NCBI GenBank assembly: GCA_963691655.1
Contig: OY829326.1
Span: forward strand, 115,603,388 to 115,667,387
Length of the DNA stretch: 64,000 bases
Direction of reading: 5' to 3'
Source: Toxonevra muliebris
Lineage: Eukaryota; Arthropoda; Insecta; Diptera; Pallopteridae
Under the pieces are notes generated by a model. It was not told the DNA's origin, did not search any database, and worked only from the letters and a program-made list of their open reading frames with translations. Below, piece after piece: positions 1 through 12,202 of the stretch (positions within the stretch are counted from its first letter, which is position 1; every line of letters begins with the position of its first letter). A program made the position numbers and the translations under genes.

Positions 1-2380
1 AAAATGTGTTAATTACTCTTGTCAATATTTTCCATGGAAATTGATCCTTTTTTTTTTTTGGAAGTTTGCTGCGAGTTTTTGTAATGTGCCCCACCAATAT
101 ACGATCACTTTACATCAAAGTATTCATGTATTTAAATGTGAGTATTTCTTGTGTCTTGGTTTTGTTTTTTTTTTTTTTGGGTTGGATACGGTTGAGTTTA
201 GGGTCGTAAAAACTGAAAGAAAAATACGGTAGCATGTTTGCACAACATGTCGCCCAATGTGGCCATGGTATTTGATATAGTGGATAGATTAGTTGTAAAA
301 GTAGGTAGGCTTCTTCTTCGTCTTCAGTTGAGAAAACAAGTTAAATTCCACATTTGTATTGGATTGAAAGCATATAAAAATGGTTTTTGTTATTGTTGTT
401 CGGCATTTAAAAGGGTTCTTCAATATCATCTTCGCTGCTGCTCTTTATATTTATGTGTTTTTATTTATCCTATTTTTATGACACTTCTAATGATTAAGAA
501 TGTTATGTTGGTATGTTGCAATCTTACTATAGCTATATCAATTTAACTAGCTTCTGTCTGTCCGTCAGTATTTTTGTTATTTTATACATAAATGAGTTGA
601 GTTGGGTGACGCAAGACGGTAACCATTTGATCACTGTTTTGATGTCGTAAATGTGTCGTTATGCATGTTTGTTGCGTGTTTCCTTAAATTTTGTGACTCT
701 TGACCATGTTAGGCGGCATTGTTTTTTTATATTGGTTTACTTATATATGTAGAGGTTTACAACCTGAAATTCTGAAAGAGAGATACAAACGACATCAAAG
801 GCGGTTAAAGTAGACAACGAACGACTTAATTTGTAAAGTCCTGGTAATTATTTTGTAATTGCCTAAAAGTAAAGAAAGGAATTTATGGGAATTCTTAGAA
901 TGCTGGCGTACTGCATTATTTCTATAGTCGATTGCGATGAATCAAGGATTTCACAAATTAGCTCTTTGTTTGACGAAAGTCTATGTTAAAATATAAATGA
1001 ATATAACCTTGGTGGGAGGAAACTAAACAATTCAAGGTTAGTTACGTGACTTTAAGAAAAAAGAAAATCGTTTCAAGTCCTTAAACTATAACTGATGTGA
1101 AACTCTTTATTTCACATTATTCTGAAGAGGCACAAATCTTGCGTCAATCAGATCTTATTTTTATTTGGCCAATTCTACCTGAAACTACTTACAGAATCCT
1201 GGATCGTATTATAAATATAAACAGGTAGAGAAGAGGATAAAGCGTTCTTCTCAAATTATAATTTCAAAATGCAGCTGCTATTTCCACATCATCTACGAAA
1301 ACGATTCATTCAGACATTTCCCGCTAATCTCTAATACATACACCTGAGTATCATGCCATTTAACTCTTGCGAGAGTATGAGTCTTTCAACATTTCAATAC
1401 TTCAACAGCTCGTGGCATAATTTTCAACTTTGAGTGCTTGGCGTTTGATTCTATTTTACATATAGCTTGACTAGGTGCCTTTACTGGTATTTTTGTTATT
1501 GTTGTTGTTGTTGTATTGTTGCATTTAACTTTTGCTTTGCCGCTTTATCAATTGAAGCGTTACGGAAATCAAGTTTGATTTGCGTTTTTGTGATTTCCTT
1601 TCCTCCTTTGCTGCATCCGCGTTCAATGATTTACGTTTTTTCCATTGCATTTTTATTTTTTTCGCTGATTCGTTCGTTGGTTTATTCTTTTTCCTCCCAC
1701 ACACGATTTTTTCAAAGGCTTTTTCAGTTTTTTTTTTTTTTTACTGATTTTTGTTTTTTTTACGAGTATGTGTAGTTTCGTTGTTGTTGTGATGCCTTTT
1801 TTAAAATTTGTGTGGTAGTTGTTTGGTTGTTTTTTGTTGTTGTACTGGTACTACCTACCTTGCTGTTGGTGTATAGTATAGAGTGGCATATTTGTGCGCA
1901 ATTTGTATTAAAGTGTTAAAAAGTTAATGAGGTAAACAAAATTGTAAAATGCTACCGAAAAATTTATTCATGCACGAAATTTCATTGATACATAATCGTT
2001 TCTGTAACGCTGAAGTTATTTGATTCTTTACATTCTATATATTAAACATACATAACTACATACATATATATGGTTGTAAAATTTATGCAATTATATTAGG
2101 TGGAATTAATTAATATGAATATAAATTATTAAATTATTGCTTACTAGCATTCTTGTTACATTTCTAAAAATTCTAAAATTGTTGATTTATTTTCCGTTTT
2201 ATTTGAAGCAAAGCTCTCCTTGTTCCTGCTGCTTACACTAATTCAAAAGAATCGATTTAAGAGTACTTTTTATATAACGAGCTCAGTTTTGCTGTGTGAA
2301 GCTTTTTTTTTTGTTTTGTATGAAAAGTTTACTTCTCAAACAACTCCCGCCTGAGGTTTCATATTTTAAATTAAGTTCGC
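1..2380. other. AT-rich gene-free stretch
   Basis: No open frame here resembles a known protein. The stretch has many T-runs and TTG-rich simple sequence (around 1495-1515 and 1780-1850), typical of fly intergenic or intronic DNA. The short open frames are rich in F, L, C and Y, which is what T-runs translate to, so they look like chance. Confidence 0.6.
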
Positions 2381-2383
2381 TTT

Positions 2384-2461
2384 CTCAATATCCGGTTAAG
2401 CACTAATCCAAGTTTGTAGTAGTAGTAGTTAGTTCTGATTAGTGCTTAACCAGACATTGAG
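2384..2461. repeat. Small inverted repeat (hairpin, MITE-like)
   Basis: Two 25-nt arms at 2384-2408 and 2437-2461 are reverse complements with two mismatches; both contain GGTTAAGCACTAATC or its complement. They enclose a 28-nt loop with a GTA microsatellite. It could be the core of a small MITE or a stand-alone hairpin. No target duplication was identified. Confidence 0.65.
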
Positions 2462-2494
2462 GAAACGGCCCTTAGACTTTGTTGCAATCCTTAC

Positions 2495-2560
2495 AGTTAC
2501 AGTTTTTCTAGGTTAGTAACTGGTTTTTGATTTAAAGTTTTCGTCCTGGAGCTGAGCTTA
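2495..2560 (+). repeat. Fragment of the hAT-like non-autonomous family
   Basis: This piece shares the block TTTTTCTAGGTTAGTAACTG with about 31605-31630, inside the element at 31348-32226. The complement occurs near 23795-23815 in the element at 23059-24136. It is a scrap without recognisable ends. Confidence 0.55.
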
Positions 2561-2984
2561 AAAATTTATAAAAAAATATAATAAATTATCGGGTGCTCTT
2601 AAATTTAGACTTATTTAAAAGGTAATAGAAAACAGTATTTTGTTTTGTTTTGCAGTATGTTTGGAGTTCCGTTAGAACCGATTAAATTTACGAAAAAGGT
2701 AAAAAATGGAGATAATGATGGAGTAGGGAAATAGAGAGTCATGTGATTTTCTTTAATGGAGCATTCCACTTTATTTTTGATTTTTGTGTTCCTTATAGTT
2801 TCAGGAATGCTCTCCTAAAATATTAGTGAAAAATTCGAAATAAAACGAATGTTATACATATAATTGTACCTTGGCGCACCAAAGAGACCTAACGTCCAAA
2901 AAACAAGTTTTCGAGAAAACAACTGTTAAAGTAAACAATTATTTGCCTTTAAAATCATTACTCTGGGGTTTTCAGGGTCGCTAT

Positions 2985-3405
2985 CTACGAACTCTACATA
3001 AGACAAAAAGATTGAAGCAAGTGTCCCACAGGGAAGGGTCTTAGGGTCCCTTCTCTATATCTTATTCACACTAGACATACCAACCACTCCAAATCAACTT
3101 ACTGCTACTTTTGCCGACGATACCGTACTTCATGCAGTGGACAAAACAGCGGAAGAAGCGACGGAAAAACTTCAAAAGTGTGTTGAAAAAATCGTCAAAT
3201 GGACCAAAAGGTGGAATATAAAATTAAATACAGCAAAATCAGTTCATATAGACTTTACTTATAAAAGAACTAGCTGCCATTTATATAGACGGTATACAAA
3301 TCCCCTACTCAGATACTGTCAAATATCTGGGTATGACCCTAGATACAAAGCTTCGATGGAAACGTCATATAAAAAAAAGAGCTCGAAATAAAATTCAAGC
3401 ACTCA
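2985..3405 (+). pseudogene. Jockey-like LINE reverse transcriptase fragment
   Basis: Translation across two frames gives the middle of a non-LTR reverse transcriptase. A VPQGRVLGSLLY-type block comes first (motif before the catalytic site), then FADD at 3110-3121 as the YxDD catalytic motif, then a thumb-like stretch (VKWTKRWNIKLNTAKS). After about 3275 the reading switches frame, continuing as YSDTVKYLGMTLDTKLRWKRH, so there is at least one frameshift. The endonuclease, the finger domain and the 3' end are missing. The FADD motif and the KYLGMTLD block are typical of the Jockey clade; the family is not resolved. Confidence 0.8.
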
Positions 3406-3513
3406 CAGTAGAAGTGAAACTTTATTGTATGTTTGAAAATTATAAGAAAACATTTACAACAAATTCTGTTGAAGTTTTTGCAGTCTTCTTCTCTGTTTTT
3501 GTTGTTACTTTCT

Positions 3514-4860
3514 GTTTCTGTTGATACTCTCTACACTTATCGGTACAAAAACGACGTAGTACACGTATATAACAAAGTTCAGGTATATACAATCAAGCAG
3601 AGGCATCTATGTCTGCTCTTTCACTAAAGCACATGGGATAAAACTATGAGAAGTCGACTCTCTGTTTGATTGTATGTAGCCGATCAACAACTGCATAACT
3701 TCGTTTCTTAATGGTTTCGTATGAGTGCAACAAAAATGCGATTTTTCACGTGACCGTTGTTGTTGAAGCTTTTTCACTCATCCTGTTTCTATTTTCTGAA
3801 GCTTTTTTTCTGTTGACACTCTCTACACTTATCAGCACAAGCACAACGTAGTACACGTATATAATTAGATGGCTTATTTGCTCCATACATTTTGCTAAAG
3901 TATTTCAGATCTTCTTTGCGACAGCATAATATGACAATAAGGTGCTAAAAACTAAACAAAATGAAAAAAAAATTAAATTTGCGAAAGCTGGATGCGCTAC
4001 TCCGAAAAGCGTGATTTAAAAGGATTTCAATGGGTTTGGGGTCTTGTATGGAAAAAACATTTTTCTCGCACATAAAAGAATTTCTGATACCTATTCCTAT
4101 GTGAAATAGGACGCGAATGGCGTACCCAGTTTTTGATACAACTGAACCGAAAGCCACCCCTAGCGCTTAAAGTGAGCGTTTAGTACTTTTTTCTACGAAT
4201 TTTCAAATTCACCCGTTAGGATTTTGAAAATAGCGGTAATTTTTTTAAAATTAAAGTACGTAGGATTGAAGGTAATTTAATTTAGTTTATTTAAAATACA
4301 AAAATTTTCAAATCGAGTTATATTTGAACAGGTAAATTTTTAATTTTTAATGAACCCATGTCGAGCACAATCAAGTTCACCTTTGACAAATGTAGCCAAA
4401 AAATTCACTTAGGTGGCCTATTTTAAATAGGAGTAATAATCTGAAAGTCTTTTATGTGCAAGATAAATGTTTTTTCCATACAAGATCCCAAACCCATTGT
4501 AAAACATCCATTCAAATCACACTTTTCGAGTTGCGCATCCAGTTTTCGCAACTTTAAAATGTTTCTTCTCCTTTTTTAAGTTTTTAGCACCCTTTTTTCA
4601 TATTCTGCTGTCGCAAGGAAGACTTGAAATACTTTAGCAAAATAAGCCATCTAATGTATATGCAATTAAGCTCTCTCACTTAAGCACATGAGATAAAACT
4701 GCGAAGAGTAAACTCTCTGCAGGATTGTATATAGCCAATCCCCATATGACATCGTTCGCTAAACACAAACAGCATAACTTCGTTTCTTATTAGTTTCGTA
4801 TAACAACAATGTGATTTCCGTTGCAAAATTTTCGATTTATCCTCGCTAAAGAAGTTTTAC
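3514..4860. repeat. Tandem duplication of a ~290-bp unit, second copy interrupted
   Basis: A unit beginning TTCTGTTGATACTCTCTACA near 3517 is repeated from about 3808 (TTCTGTTGACACTCTCTACA). Both copies share the blocks ACGTAGTACACGTATATAA and GCATAACTTCGTTTCTTA (about 3690 and 4772). The second copy is split by the fold-back element at 3865-4654 and resumes after it with AAGCACATGAGATAAAACT. The duplication therefore predates the insertion. The unit itself is unidentified. Confidence 0.7.
3865..4654. mobile_element. Fold-back (long inverted repeat) element
   Basis: The left end TTAGATGGCTTATTTG pairs with the right end CAAAATAAGCCATCTAA. The arms run about 3865-4112 and 4413-4654 and diverge by substitutions and small indels, for example the block around CATTTTGCTAAAGTATTTCA against its complement at about 4625-4645. 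The central ~300 bp has no coding potential. The inserted position is visible because the surrounding unit is duplicated (3514-4860). A clean target duplication could not be set; GTATATA/GTATATG flank the two ends. Confidence 0.7.
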
Positions 4861-5424
4861 TTCAAAAAAAGACTTAAAATGCCTAGGAAACAAAATTTTT
4901 TTTTTTAATTTATGCCTTTTTTTATGAGCAAGTATCCATCCACCAAAAATGAACTTTTTTGGAGATGTCCTCTACCGCCGGTATCTTGGTTTAAAAGTGG
5001 TCAAAACAATTTTTTTTTTGTTCTTCAATAAGTTACATTATGACATCTCTGAGCAATTTTGGAACAAAATATAATAGTTTTTTAAAAAAATTCCCCAAAA
5101 ATTCTATTTTTTCAATTTTAAACAGGAATGCCCTCTTAAAAAAAAAAACTTTGTAATATTTTTTATAACACTGCAACATTGAGTCTTGATAAGAATATCG
5201 TTTCGAATCAAAATTAAATTTAAAAAAAATAAATGAAAGATTCATGACCTTATTATTTACTTTTAAATAAGTATAAAATTACAATAAATCAAAAATTCTT
5301 TCTAATTTTTTTTCACTAATTTCCACAACTTTCACCTCATTGGATCCGCTAGTGTGATTGTATTTAATTTCTTGTATGTAAGCATCAGTTTCATAAAAAC
5401 GAATTCTGAATATTTCCTCTCCAT

Positions 5425-5505
5425 GGTAAGCCCCGCACTGTCGTTTCGTCCCCCCCCCCCCCCCCCCTTAAAAAAAAAAAAATCTGGCTACAGCCTTCAG
5501 AGTAG
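5425..5505. repeat. Poly-C tract with hAT-like terminus relic
   Basis: A C-run at about 5451-5467 is followed by an A-run and then by ATCTGGCTACAGCCTT. This resembles the right-hand terminus of the element at 31348-32226 (CTGGCTACGGCCCTG). It looks like a solo end of the same or a sister non-autonomous family. Confidence 0.45.
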
Positions 5506-5509
5506 ATAG

Positions 5510-7075
5510 ATAGATTAGAAAGGGTGTGATGTACTACGACCTTAAGAGATCTATTGTACTCCCGATAGTAACCTGTTCACAGGTTGTCAGACAAGCCAAT
5601 CTTGCTGAGGAATCTCAGCAACTGATGTGACTTTAAGGCTATGATATCCCCACTACTTGGGTGGTAATGCCCCACATATCTCTTCCTTCTGCGAGTGAGC
5701 GCCTCGCAGTGCATTAGGATGTGTTCGGACGTTCCTTGTCTTCTTTGCAGAATCTACAAGTGCTGTCCTGACTTAAACCTAGGTTTTTCATATGCTCCCC
5801 AGTTTGCAATGCCCTGAAAGGAAGCCCATTATTAGCCTTAGTTGGCTTTTGTTTAACTTAAGACAGAGAGCCGCTCTGCTGGGATCAAACTTCCCAATTA
5901 GCAGCTTTGACTGTCTAAGCTTTGGGAGGAGTGCCAAGTAGGATGATCTGGTATTTTGTTCTTCCTTTTTTAGTGTGCCTTTTAAGGTTTGAATTCCTAT
6001 ACCTAACAAGGGTTCTGGACCAATGAAGGCCTTGGCCGCTGCCAAGTGGTCGGCTACTTCATTACCATAAATACCTTTATGTCCGGGTAGCCAGTATAGA
6101 GTTACCTTATTAGTCTTGCCTAATGTATTTAGTAACTCTTGACATTCCCATAGTAATTTTGAGGTGGTCTCAATTGAGTCTAGCGCTCTGATAGCAGCTT
6201 GACTAACAGAGTATATTACTATTTTTTGATTTTTGTACCCACGTTCGAGGTTGAACTGTGCCCAGAGCCAAATGGCAAGAATCTGTGCTTGAAAGATGCT
6301 TGAAGTTTTTCCCATTGGCTCCGAGTGTTTGGTTTTTGGACCATACACCCCTGTACCAGTTCCTTCGTCCGTTCTCAATCCGTCGGTGTACCATCTGAGT
6401 GCATGTTCTTTGTGAGAGGTATGGAAAGTTTGTATGTCCCATTCTCTCTTGCTACTTCTTCCCTTGATATGCCTATAAGTGTCCTTTTGGTTGCCGTCTC
6501 TATAACTATATATAGAGGAGTGAGGTCGAGTAGTGCCTCCATGGTTGCCGTGGGACATGTTCTCATGGCTCCTGTGATACAAACACAGGCCAGTCTTTAG
6601 ACTTTGTTGAGGGTATTCCTCATTGTAACTAATTTAACTTTTTGCGACCAGGCTACCGCACCATAGGTGAGTATTGGCCTTACCATCATGGTATACATCC
6701 ACTTTAAGATGTACGGAGTACAGCCCCAGGTTTTTCCTGCTAAGTTTCTGCATATCATGAGGGATTTAGTCGCTTTCCTGACAGTGATGTCTGCATGTTC
6801 TTTCCAGAGAAGTTTTGATATTTGACTTCCTGTGTAACATTGATTACCGCCTCATTCAGCTTTATAGGCTTCATGAGCGGGAGTTTCCTTTTCCTGGTGA
6901 ATGGTACTAGGGTTGTCTTGGATGGATTAATGTTTAAATCTACCGACTTGCACCATCTCTGTGTGAGGTTAAGCCCCCTTTGAATTATGTCACAGAGTGT
7001 ATCTTCGTGTTTCCCTTTTGCCATAATGAGAATATCATCGGCATAACCTTGGCAGGTTGAGAGTAGTATTGAGTG
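5510..7075 (-). pseudogene. I-group LINE ORF2, 3' half (RT end, RNase H, C-terminal finger)
   Basis: Read on the minus strand, the sequence enters at the RT catalytic motif YADD (7034-7045). It continues through an RT thumb (NPSKTTLVPFTRKRKLPL) and a connector (6375-6570), then an RNase H domain in the frame 5788-6582: YTDG, FQAQI, YSVSQ and the PGHKGIYGNEVADHLA block. A C-terminal CxxC zinc-finger region lies near 5700-5770 in another frame. It is dead: the usual FQAE glutamate is Q, the SDSQ aspartate is V, and frameshifts separate the RT and finger parts from RNase H. The 5' end is truncated. The tail contains TCTA repeats near 5503-5516 and a GTACAATAGATC block like that after the LINE at 10430-11530, so the two are related. 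Confidence 0.88.
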
Positions 7076-7079
7076 TTAA

Positions 7080-9530
7080 TAAGAGAATAGCTCAAGTGCA
7101 TTCATATGTATATAAAAATTAAATAACCTGAAGATGTTTTATATATAAGATTGTTTTTATTTTCAGTGATCTATTTTGGAGTTTTACGAGCAATGTTTCT
7201 TCTGTATATATTTTTGAAACATATTTTGGACAAGTTCGGAATATACTGTGGCAAAATATCCCTTGCAAAATTTTAGTACAGGTTGCCGATCATAGAAAAC
7301 ATCTCATGTTCAGTAATATAATAATAAATGGCTAACTCAACCTGAAACCACTTCAGATTCTTGCCATTTAAAAAAAAAATTTACCTAGTCGAATAATGTA
7401 ATTAATGTAAACCAAAAATATCACGAATCAATGCCACTTCTAACTAAAATTTTGTAAAGTACAGTAAAGCGAATTTCTACCACTTAAATTTCTCAAGATG
7501 GACGATAAGTTCTCATCAGTCAATCGGTCATTGTCATCAACACGTTTTTCTTTTCTATGGTCTCAAATTAACAACTTATTTAAAAAAAATATGTGTAGTT
7601 ATATCTCGTTACTGGACAATTTAATATTTGGTTAGCAAAAATGCACAATTTCTCCACCTCTTCTTACTCTTAAAAGAACTTAAGCTCAAATCATTTTTGA
7701 ACTTCATCATCAACATTCATTTGTGGTATAATGGATTCAAATACCTGTATATAACTATCTATATACCTATATATCTATTTGTTTGTATGTATGTTTGCAA
7801 GTTGCGCATGTTAAAATCCACTCATCCCAGCTAGCCATTGTCTTAAAACAAAAGTAGGCGCTAATCACTGTTTAAGTTTTATTTTCATTTCATCTTTCTT
7901 CTTATTACTATAATCAGCGTTAAAGTTTAGCACTTGACTATAATGTTTTTGTTTTACTTCTATGTACTTTTCTTCCCATTCTGCTTTTATTTTGTATTTT
8001 CTTTTGCATTTAACGCCTCTGGGCTTTTCAAAACCTTTCCAGCATCAGTGAAAAACATCGTTGCATTTTTGTCCCACAACAACTGAAGCCACCACACCAC
8101 GCCACGCCTTCTACTTATAGTTTTCGTTGTCATAGTCGCTGTATGCATTCTGCAATGATGCATCAATGATGTAGTTGCAGCGTTTTTTCATGCTTGCTGC
8201 ATATGTTGAGTGCAGCTTTTATTTACGCATCTACACATGCGCTTCAAAACTCAAACTTCTCCTTGTCCTTCCTGCTTGCTCCTCGTTGTGTTGTGATGTT
8301 TAAGTGTTTTGGTCATTTACTTGTGTAATTTATCTTATGCTTGTTTTACTTTTAACACTATGAATTTTTTCGTAATTTTCTTCTTCTTTTTCTATATCTA
8401 TAACTCAAGCGTTCAAATTAAAAAAAAAAAAGAGAAAAGAAAAACCCTAGAACTCCGTTTACAAATGTTCGTTACTTTCAAAATAAGCGATAGCATCAGT
8501 TGTGAAATAAAGAAAATTCGACTCTATGGTTGGTTTTATAAAAGATGGCTAAATAAAAGTTTTTTAAGTCGTTTCTAATAATGAAACAAGACTAAGTAAG
8601 ATTGAAGTGCGGAAGTTTCAGTAAGATTTTAAAAACATTTCCAAAGTCTCATTTGATCTGACAAAAGTTAAGACAGGGTCGTGATCTTTATAATAAAATC
8701 AGTTTCATAGAAAAAATTATACTGCTTCGGCTTTATATGCACTCATTCCATTTTTCGGAATATGGTAGATTTTTTGATGGAAGTTTTCCTCAATTACTGT
8801 ATATATAGCGAAACATGTAAGTGATAAAACTGTTATGGGTCAAAAGAAATCCCGGTACGAGCTCTGCATCGACGATAGTTTAGTTTCATGTATCAAATTC
8901 AGGGATCGATCCAATGGAAGGATTTCTAATTTTTAACAACGAAGAAAATTTTTAATACAGGGAATATTGTCTAAGTTCGAACACTTCCGTTGTAGAAATT
9001 TCACGTAGTGTCGCGATTGTAAGATTAGTAGTTCAGAAGTTATGAGCATCTAAAAAAAAAAATTGTTGTCAAGGTCAACATTCAACGCCATTCGGCATCG
9101 CATCACTCAGACCACAAACCCATAATGAGAATACCAAATAACACGCTAAATTTTCAAATAACACTTTAAAAAACAATTTTAGTCAATTTACTTTTTGTTT
9201 TTCGATTTTATGTATTTTATTTGGGACTTTAAATTAGTTTTCTCTCGGTTTCGTGACACGTTTATACTGTTCGCTCTCGGAACTCTAAGGAACATGAAAA
9301 GTTTGTTGTTATCGCGACAAACAATTTTGCACACACTCGTAAATAGCGCTAGTGTGAAAAAGCCGGTGGTCCGACCAAGGCAGTGTTCCAAGCTAGATGA
9401 CATTCCCCTACGTGTCGATTTTATGAGCTTGCTACCCTACTCGCAAAGGTATCAGTTAAAGAGCAGATGTAAAATGGTCAAGCTCATAAAAAAATCATAA
9501 TCTTTAACCCTTTGACTCCTACTGGGATTA
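7080..9530. other. Gene-free AT-rich stretch
   Basis: Low-complexity AT-rich DNA. Several overlapping open frames on both strands (for example 9188-9500) show no family resemblance and contradict one another. A polypurine stretch lies near 8415-8450. I see nothing further that can be supported. Confidence 0.55.
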
Positions 9531-9739
9531 TACACTGGCGGTCACAAAAACCGCACCACTTGCAATACTGCAATTTCGGTAATATTTCCTAACTTAGCCC
9601 AAATTTCCCTTCTTTTGTAAAGGGGATTCCCTTGTTGATGTTTTCAGAATGTGTTTAAGCGGAATGTACCATTTTTTATTGCGCTTGTTTGGCGAAAAGA
9701 AGAATTTTTGAAAAAGTGCTAAAAACAACTGGAAAGTAT

Positions 9740-10420
9740 AAACAATTGTCGCGCCACCAAAACGTCGAAATTTTTGTTCTTAGGTATCAAGGAGTTTCAT
9801 TAAGTTAAATACCTGAAGAAATCTGATGCCTACATTCGACTGCTGTTGGACTGACTTAGAAAAAAGGCAATTTGTACCCGTTTGAAAAGACAAAAGGATC
9901 AAGAAGATTATGGAAGACAAATACGAGAGAAAATAGCATAACCTGAAAGAGAACTATAAATTATTGATACAAAAGTGCAATCACAATAAGAACTGAGCTA
10001 AAGAGCTATTACAACGTTAATATAAATGTTGAAAACTTACGCAGAAAGAAACGAAAGTTCGGTCTGTATGGGAGACGATCAGCCAAAAAGTCGTTGTTGA
10101 CGAAATGGATGGAAACAAATCGCCTGGCGTGGACTCAAAACTACAGGAATTTAATTCTGGCAGACACGAGAAAAGTTATATGATCGGACAAATCAAACTC
10201 AATTTTTTATACGCATTTAATTTTCGGTATGTGCGATATAGAGCAATACAAGGATAACTGTGTAGTGGGAATAGTCAAATTCCCACAAAGTAATATGGTT
10301 TGAATGGATTTTTCCTACTTTATTCGGGGTCGCTTATACTATATTAAAGCGGCTGTGAACGTCCAAAAATATGGCTAAAATTTTATGGAGCAATAGCTGT
10401 AAGCCAACAAGAAATAAAAG
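9740..10420 (+). pseudogene. Tc1-like transposase, N-terminal and central part, decayed
   Basis: Degenerate translation gives a helix-turn-helix-like beginning near 9755-9830 (LSRHQNVEIF-type). A region at about 10020-10150 then resembles the pre-catalytic block of Tc1 transposases (KRKFGLYGRRSAKKSLLTKW, then RLAWTQNYRN). A WSDESKF-like first-aspartate motif is recognisable only as SDKSN near 10180. Stops and frameshifts are frequent. The C-terminal part resumes after the LINE insertion at about 11780-11990, with an SKHAKE-like second-aspartate block and a conserved tail (DSMPFKITAIRKTKR-like). It cannot make transposase. Confidence 0.75.
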
Positions 10421-10429
10421 GTTAACGGG

Positions 10430-11530
10430 CGATATATAGGGCCTGAAAACCGAGATAACCCGGCGAAAGACAACTATCTCTTGGATTGTTCCCAGGACAG
10501 AATGGACAAACAGTATAGTTTTGAGAAACACTTTGTTGCAAAACTTAGTAGTAAGAATGAATGGGAGAGTGTAGAACAAAACTACACACTCAAAGTGCAC
10601 ACGATTAAGTGATATACAGATGGGTCACGAACCGAGAATGGAACTGGGGCTGGAGTATTTGGGCCAAGAATCAAACACTCTGAGCCGATGGGGAAGTATC
10701 CTAGCATCTTTCAAGCTGAAATTCATGCAATCGATATATGTGCGCTATTCAACCTGAATAGGAAGTACAAACAGCAAGATATCGCTATCATGTCGGATAG
10801 CCAGGCAGCCATTCGAGCATTATGCTCCTCTGAGATCACCTCTAAACTGGTGTGGTACTGTTTGAGCAAGCTCAATCAGCTGGGCAAGGACAATAAAGTC
10901 GCCCTATGTTGGGTTCCTGGACACTTAGGAATAGAGGGCAATGAGCAGGCAGACGAGCTTGCTAGAAAGAGAGCAGCGACCACTTTCGTAGGACCTGAAC
11001 CCTTCTGTGGAATAGGAGATAGCGTAATCAGGGAAGTACTCAGGCAGGAAGAGAAGAACAAGAGGCAAGAACTCTTTAATAATCTTCCGGGACTGAGGCA
11101 ATCCAAAACGCTTCTAAGTAACTATAACAAGAATAGATACGCATTCTGCATTGGTCTCAACAAAAACAGACTGCGTATATTAGCTGGTGTTCTGACTGGC
11201 CACTACGGGCTCAGAGAACATCTTTGCAAAATAGGAGTTGAGGAAAGCTCAATATGTAGGTTTTGTAATGAGGAAGATGAATCATCAGAACATATCTTAG
11301 CTCAGTGTGGATCACTGATCCACAAAAGAATGAAATATCTGGGTATGTACGAAGTGCCCAGTACAGAAATAGCATCCACAGATCAGGGCGCAATACTCAA
11401 ATTCTTGAGGGAGACTGGACTGGATGAGGCACTCTAGGCAAATCAGACTCGATAGAGAAGAGGGACGTACAGTAGATCTTATAAGTCGCGGTACAAATAT
11501 ATATAAACCTCACTAATACAATACAATACA
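10430..11530 (+). pseudogene. I-group LINE ORF2 3' end with RNase H domain
   Basis: The frame 10613-11437 encodes an RNase H domain (YTDGSRTENGTGAGVFGP, FQAEI, SDSQAAI, VPGHLGIEGNEQADELA), a GPEPFCGIG linker and a C-terminal zinc finger (CRFCNEEDESSEHILAQC). All four RNase H acidic residues are present (D in YTDG, E in FQAE, D in SDSQ, D in QADE). Immediately upstream in frame, TGA at 10610-10612 probably replaced a TGG (W before YTDGS). The same frame then reads on upstream to about 10430. RT and endonuclease are absent, so it is 5' truncated. The 3' tail ends in AATAC repeats near 11515-11530. It sits inside the Tc1-like element 9533-12202. Confidence 0.9.
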
Positions 11531-12202
11531 AGCCAATTGTAGTGCGCTTTCGCTCATTTATGGCGTTATTTTTCCGGATGACTTCTGCGGAATATCATCG
11601 CGTCAAATTGGCAAGGTTTAGTTAGTAATTAATGCCTAATGTTTGATAACTTTAGAAATAGTAAAAAAGTTAGATTATTGATTCTTATTTGTTTGCAGAT
11701 TCAAAATGCTTTCGATGATGTTAGAATTTACTGTCAGGAATGATCAGGTAGCTCGAGCGGTTTAAGTCCGATGAAGCTCCTCTGTCATATAATGAAACAA
11801 AAAGTGGCTCAAAACATGCCAAAGAATAAAAACCCCTTGTTGGAGTTCTGAAAAAAGTTTGGTATTAAAAAAATAACGAATGATATCCTTGTCGACTCTA
11901 TGCCATTCAAGATAACGGCCATAAGAAAGACAAAGAGAGAGGCACCATCAAACTAAACAATTTAGCTTATGAATCAAATTAATCTTAGTTTACACCTTCA
12001 AAAAATAACGAATATTTTTATATATTTTTAAATAATACTCTCAAAAAAGTGAATTTTCTTCCATATTTTTGTTTTAATTAAAAAGAAATAAAATTCCCGA
12101 AAATAAAAAAAATACATTCACTAAAACAAAATCAGGTTAAGGTCCCATTTTGAACTATTTTCTTGACATTAGTGGGTGGTGCGGTTTTTGTGACCACCAG
12201 TG

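Larger units (their letters stand above)
9533..12202 (+). mobile_element. Tc1-like DNA transposon interrupted by a LINE tail
   Basis: The ends are inverted repeats: CACTGGCGGTCACAAAAACC at 9533 and its counterpart ending 12202 (reading CACTGGTGGTCACAAAAACC on the minus strand). Identity continues through CGCACCAC with one mismatch. TA flanks both ends (9531-9532 and 12203-12204), the target duplication of the Tc1/mariner superfamily. At 2670 bp it is longer than the usual ~1.6 kb because a LINE fragment (about 10430-11530) lies inside. The transposase is decayed on both sides of the insertion. This is an old element with well-preserved termini. Confidence 0.92.

Noticed and set aside
9188..9500. 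Overlapping open frames on both strands (71 and 101 residues)
   Set aside because: Neither shows family similarity; both are compatible with chance in AT-rich DNA.
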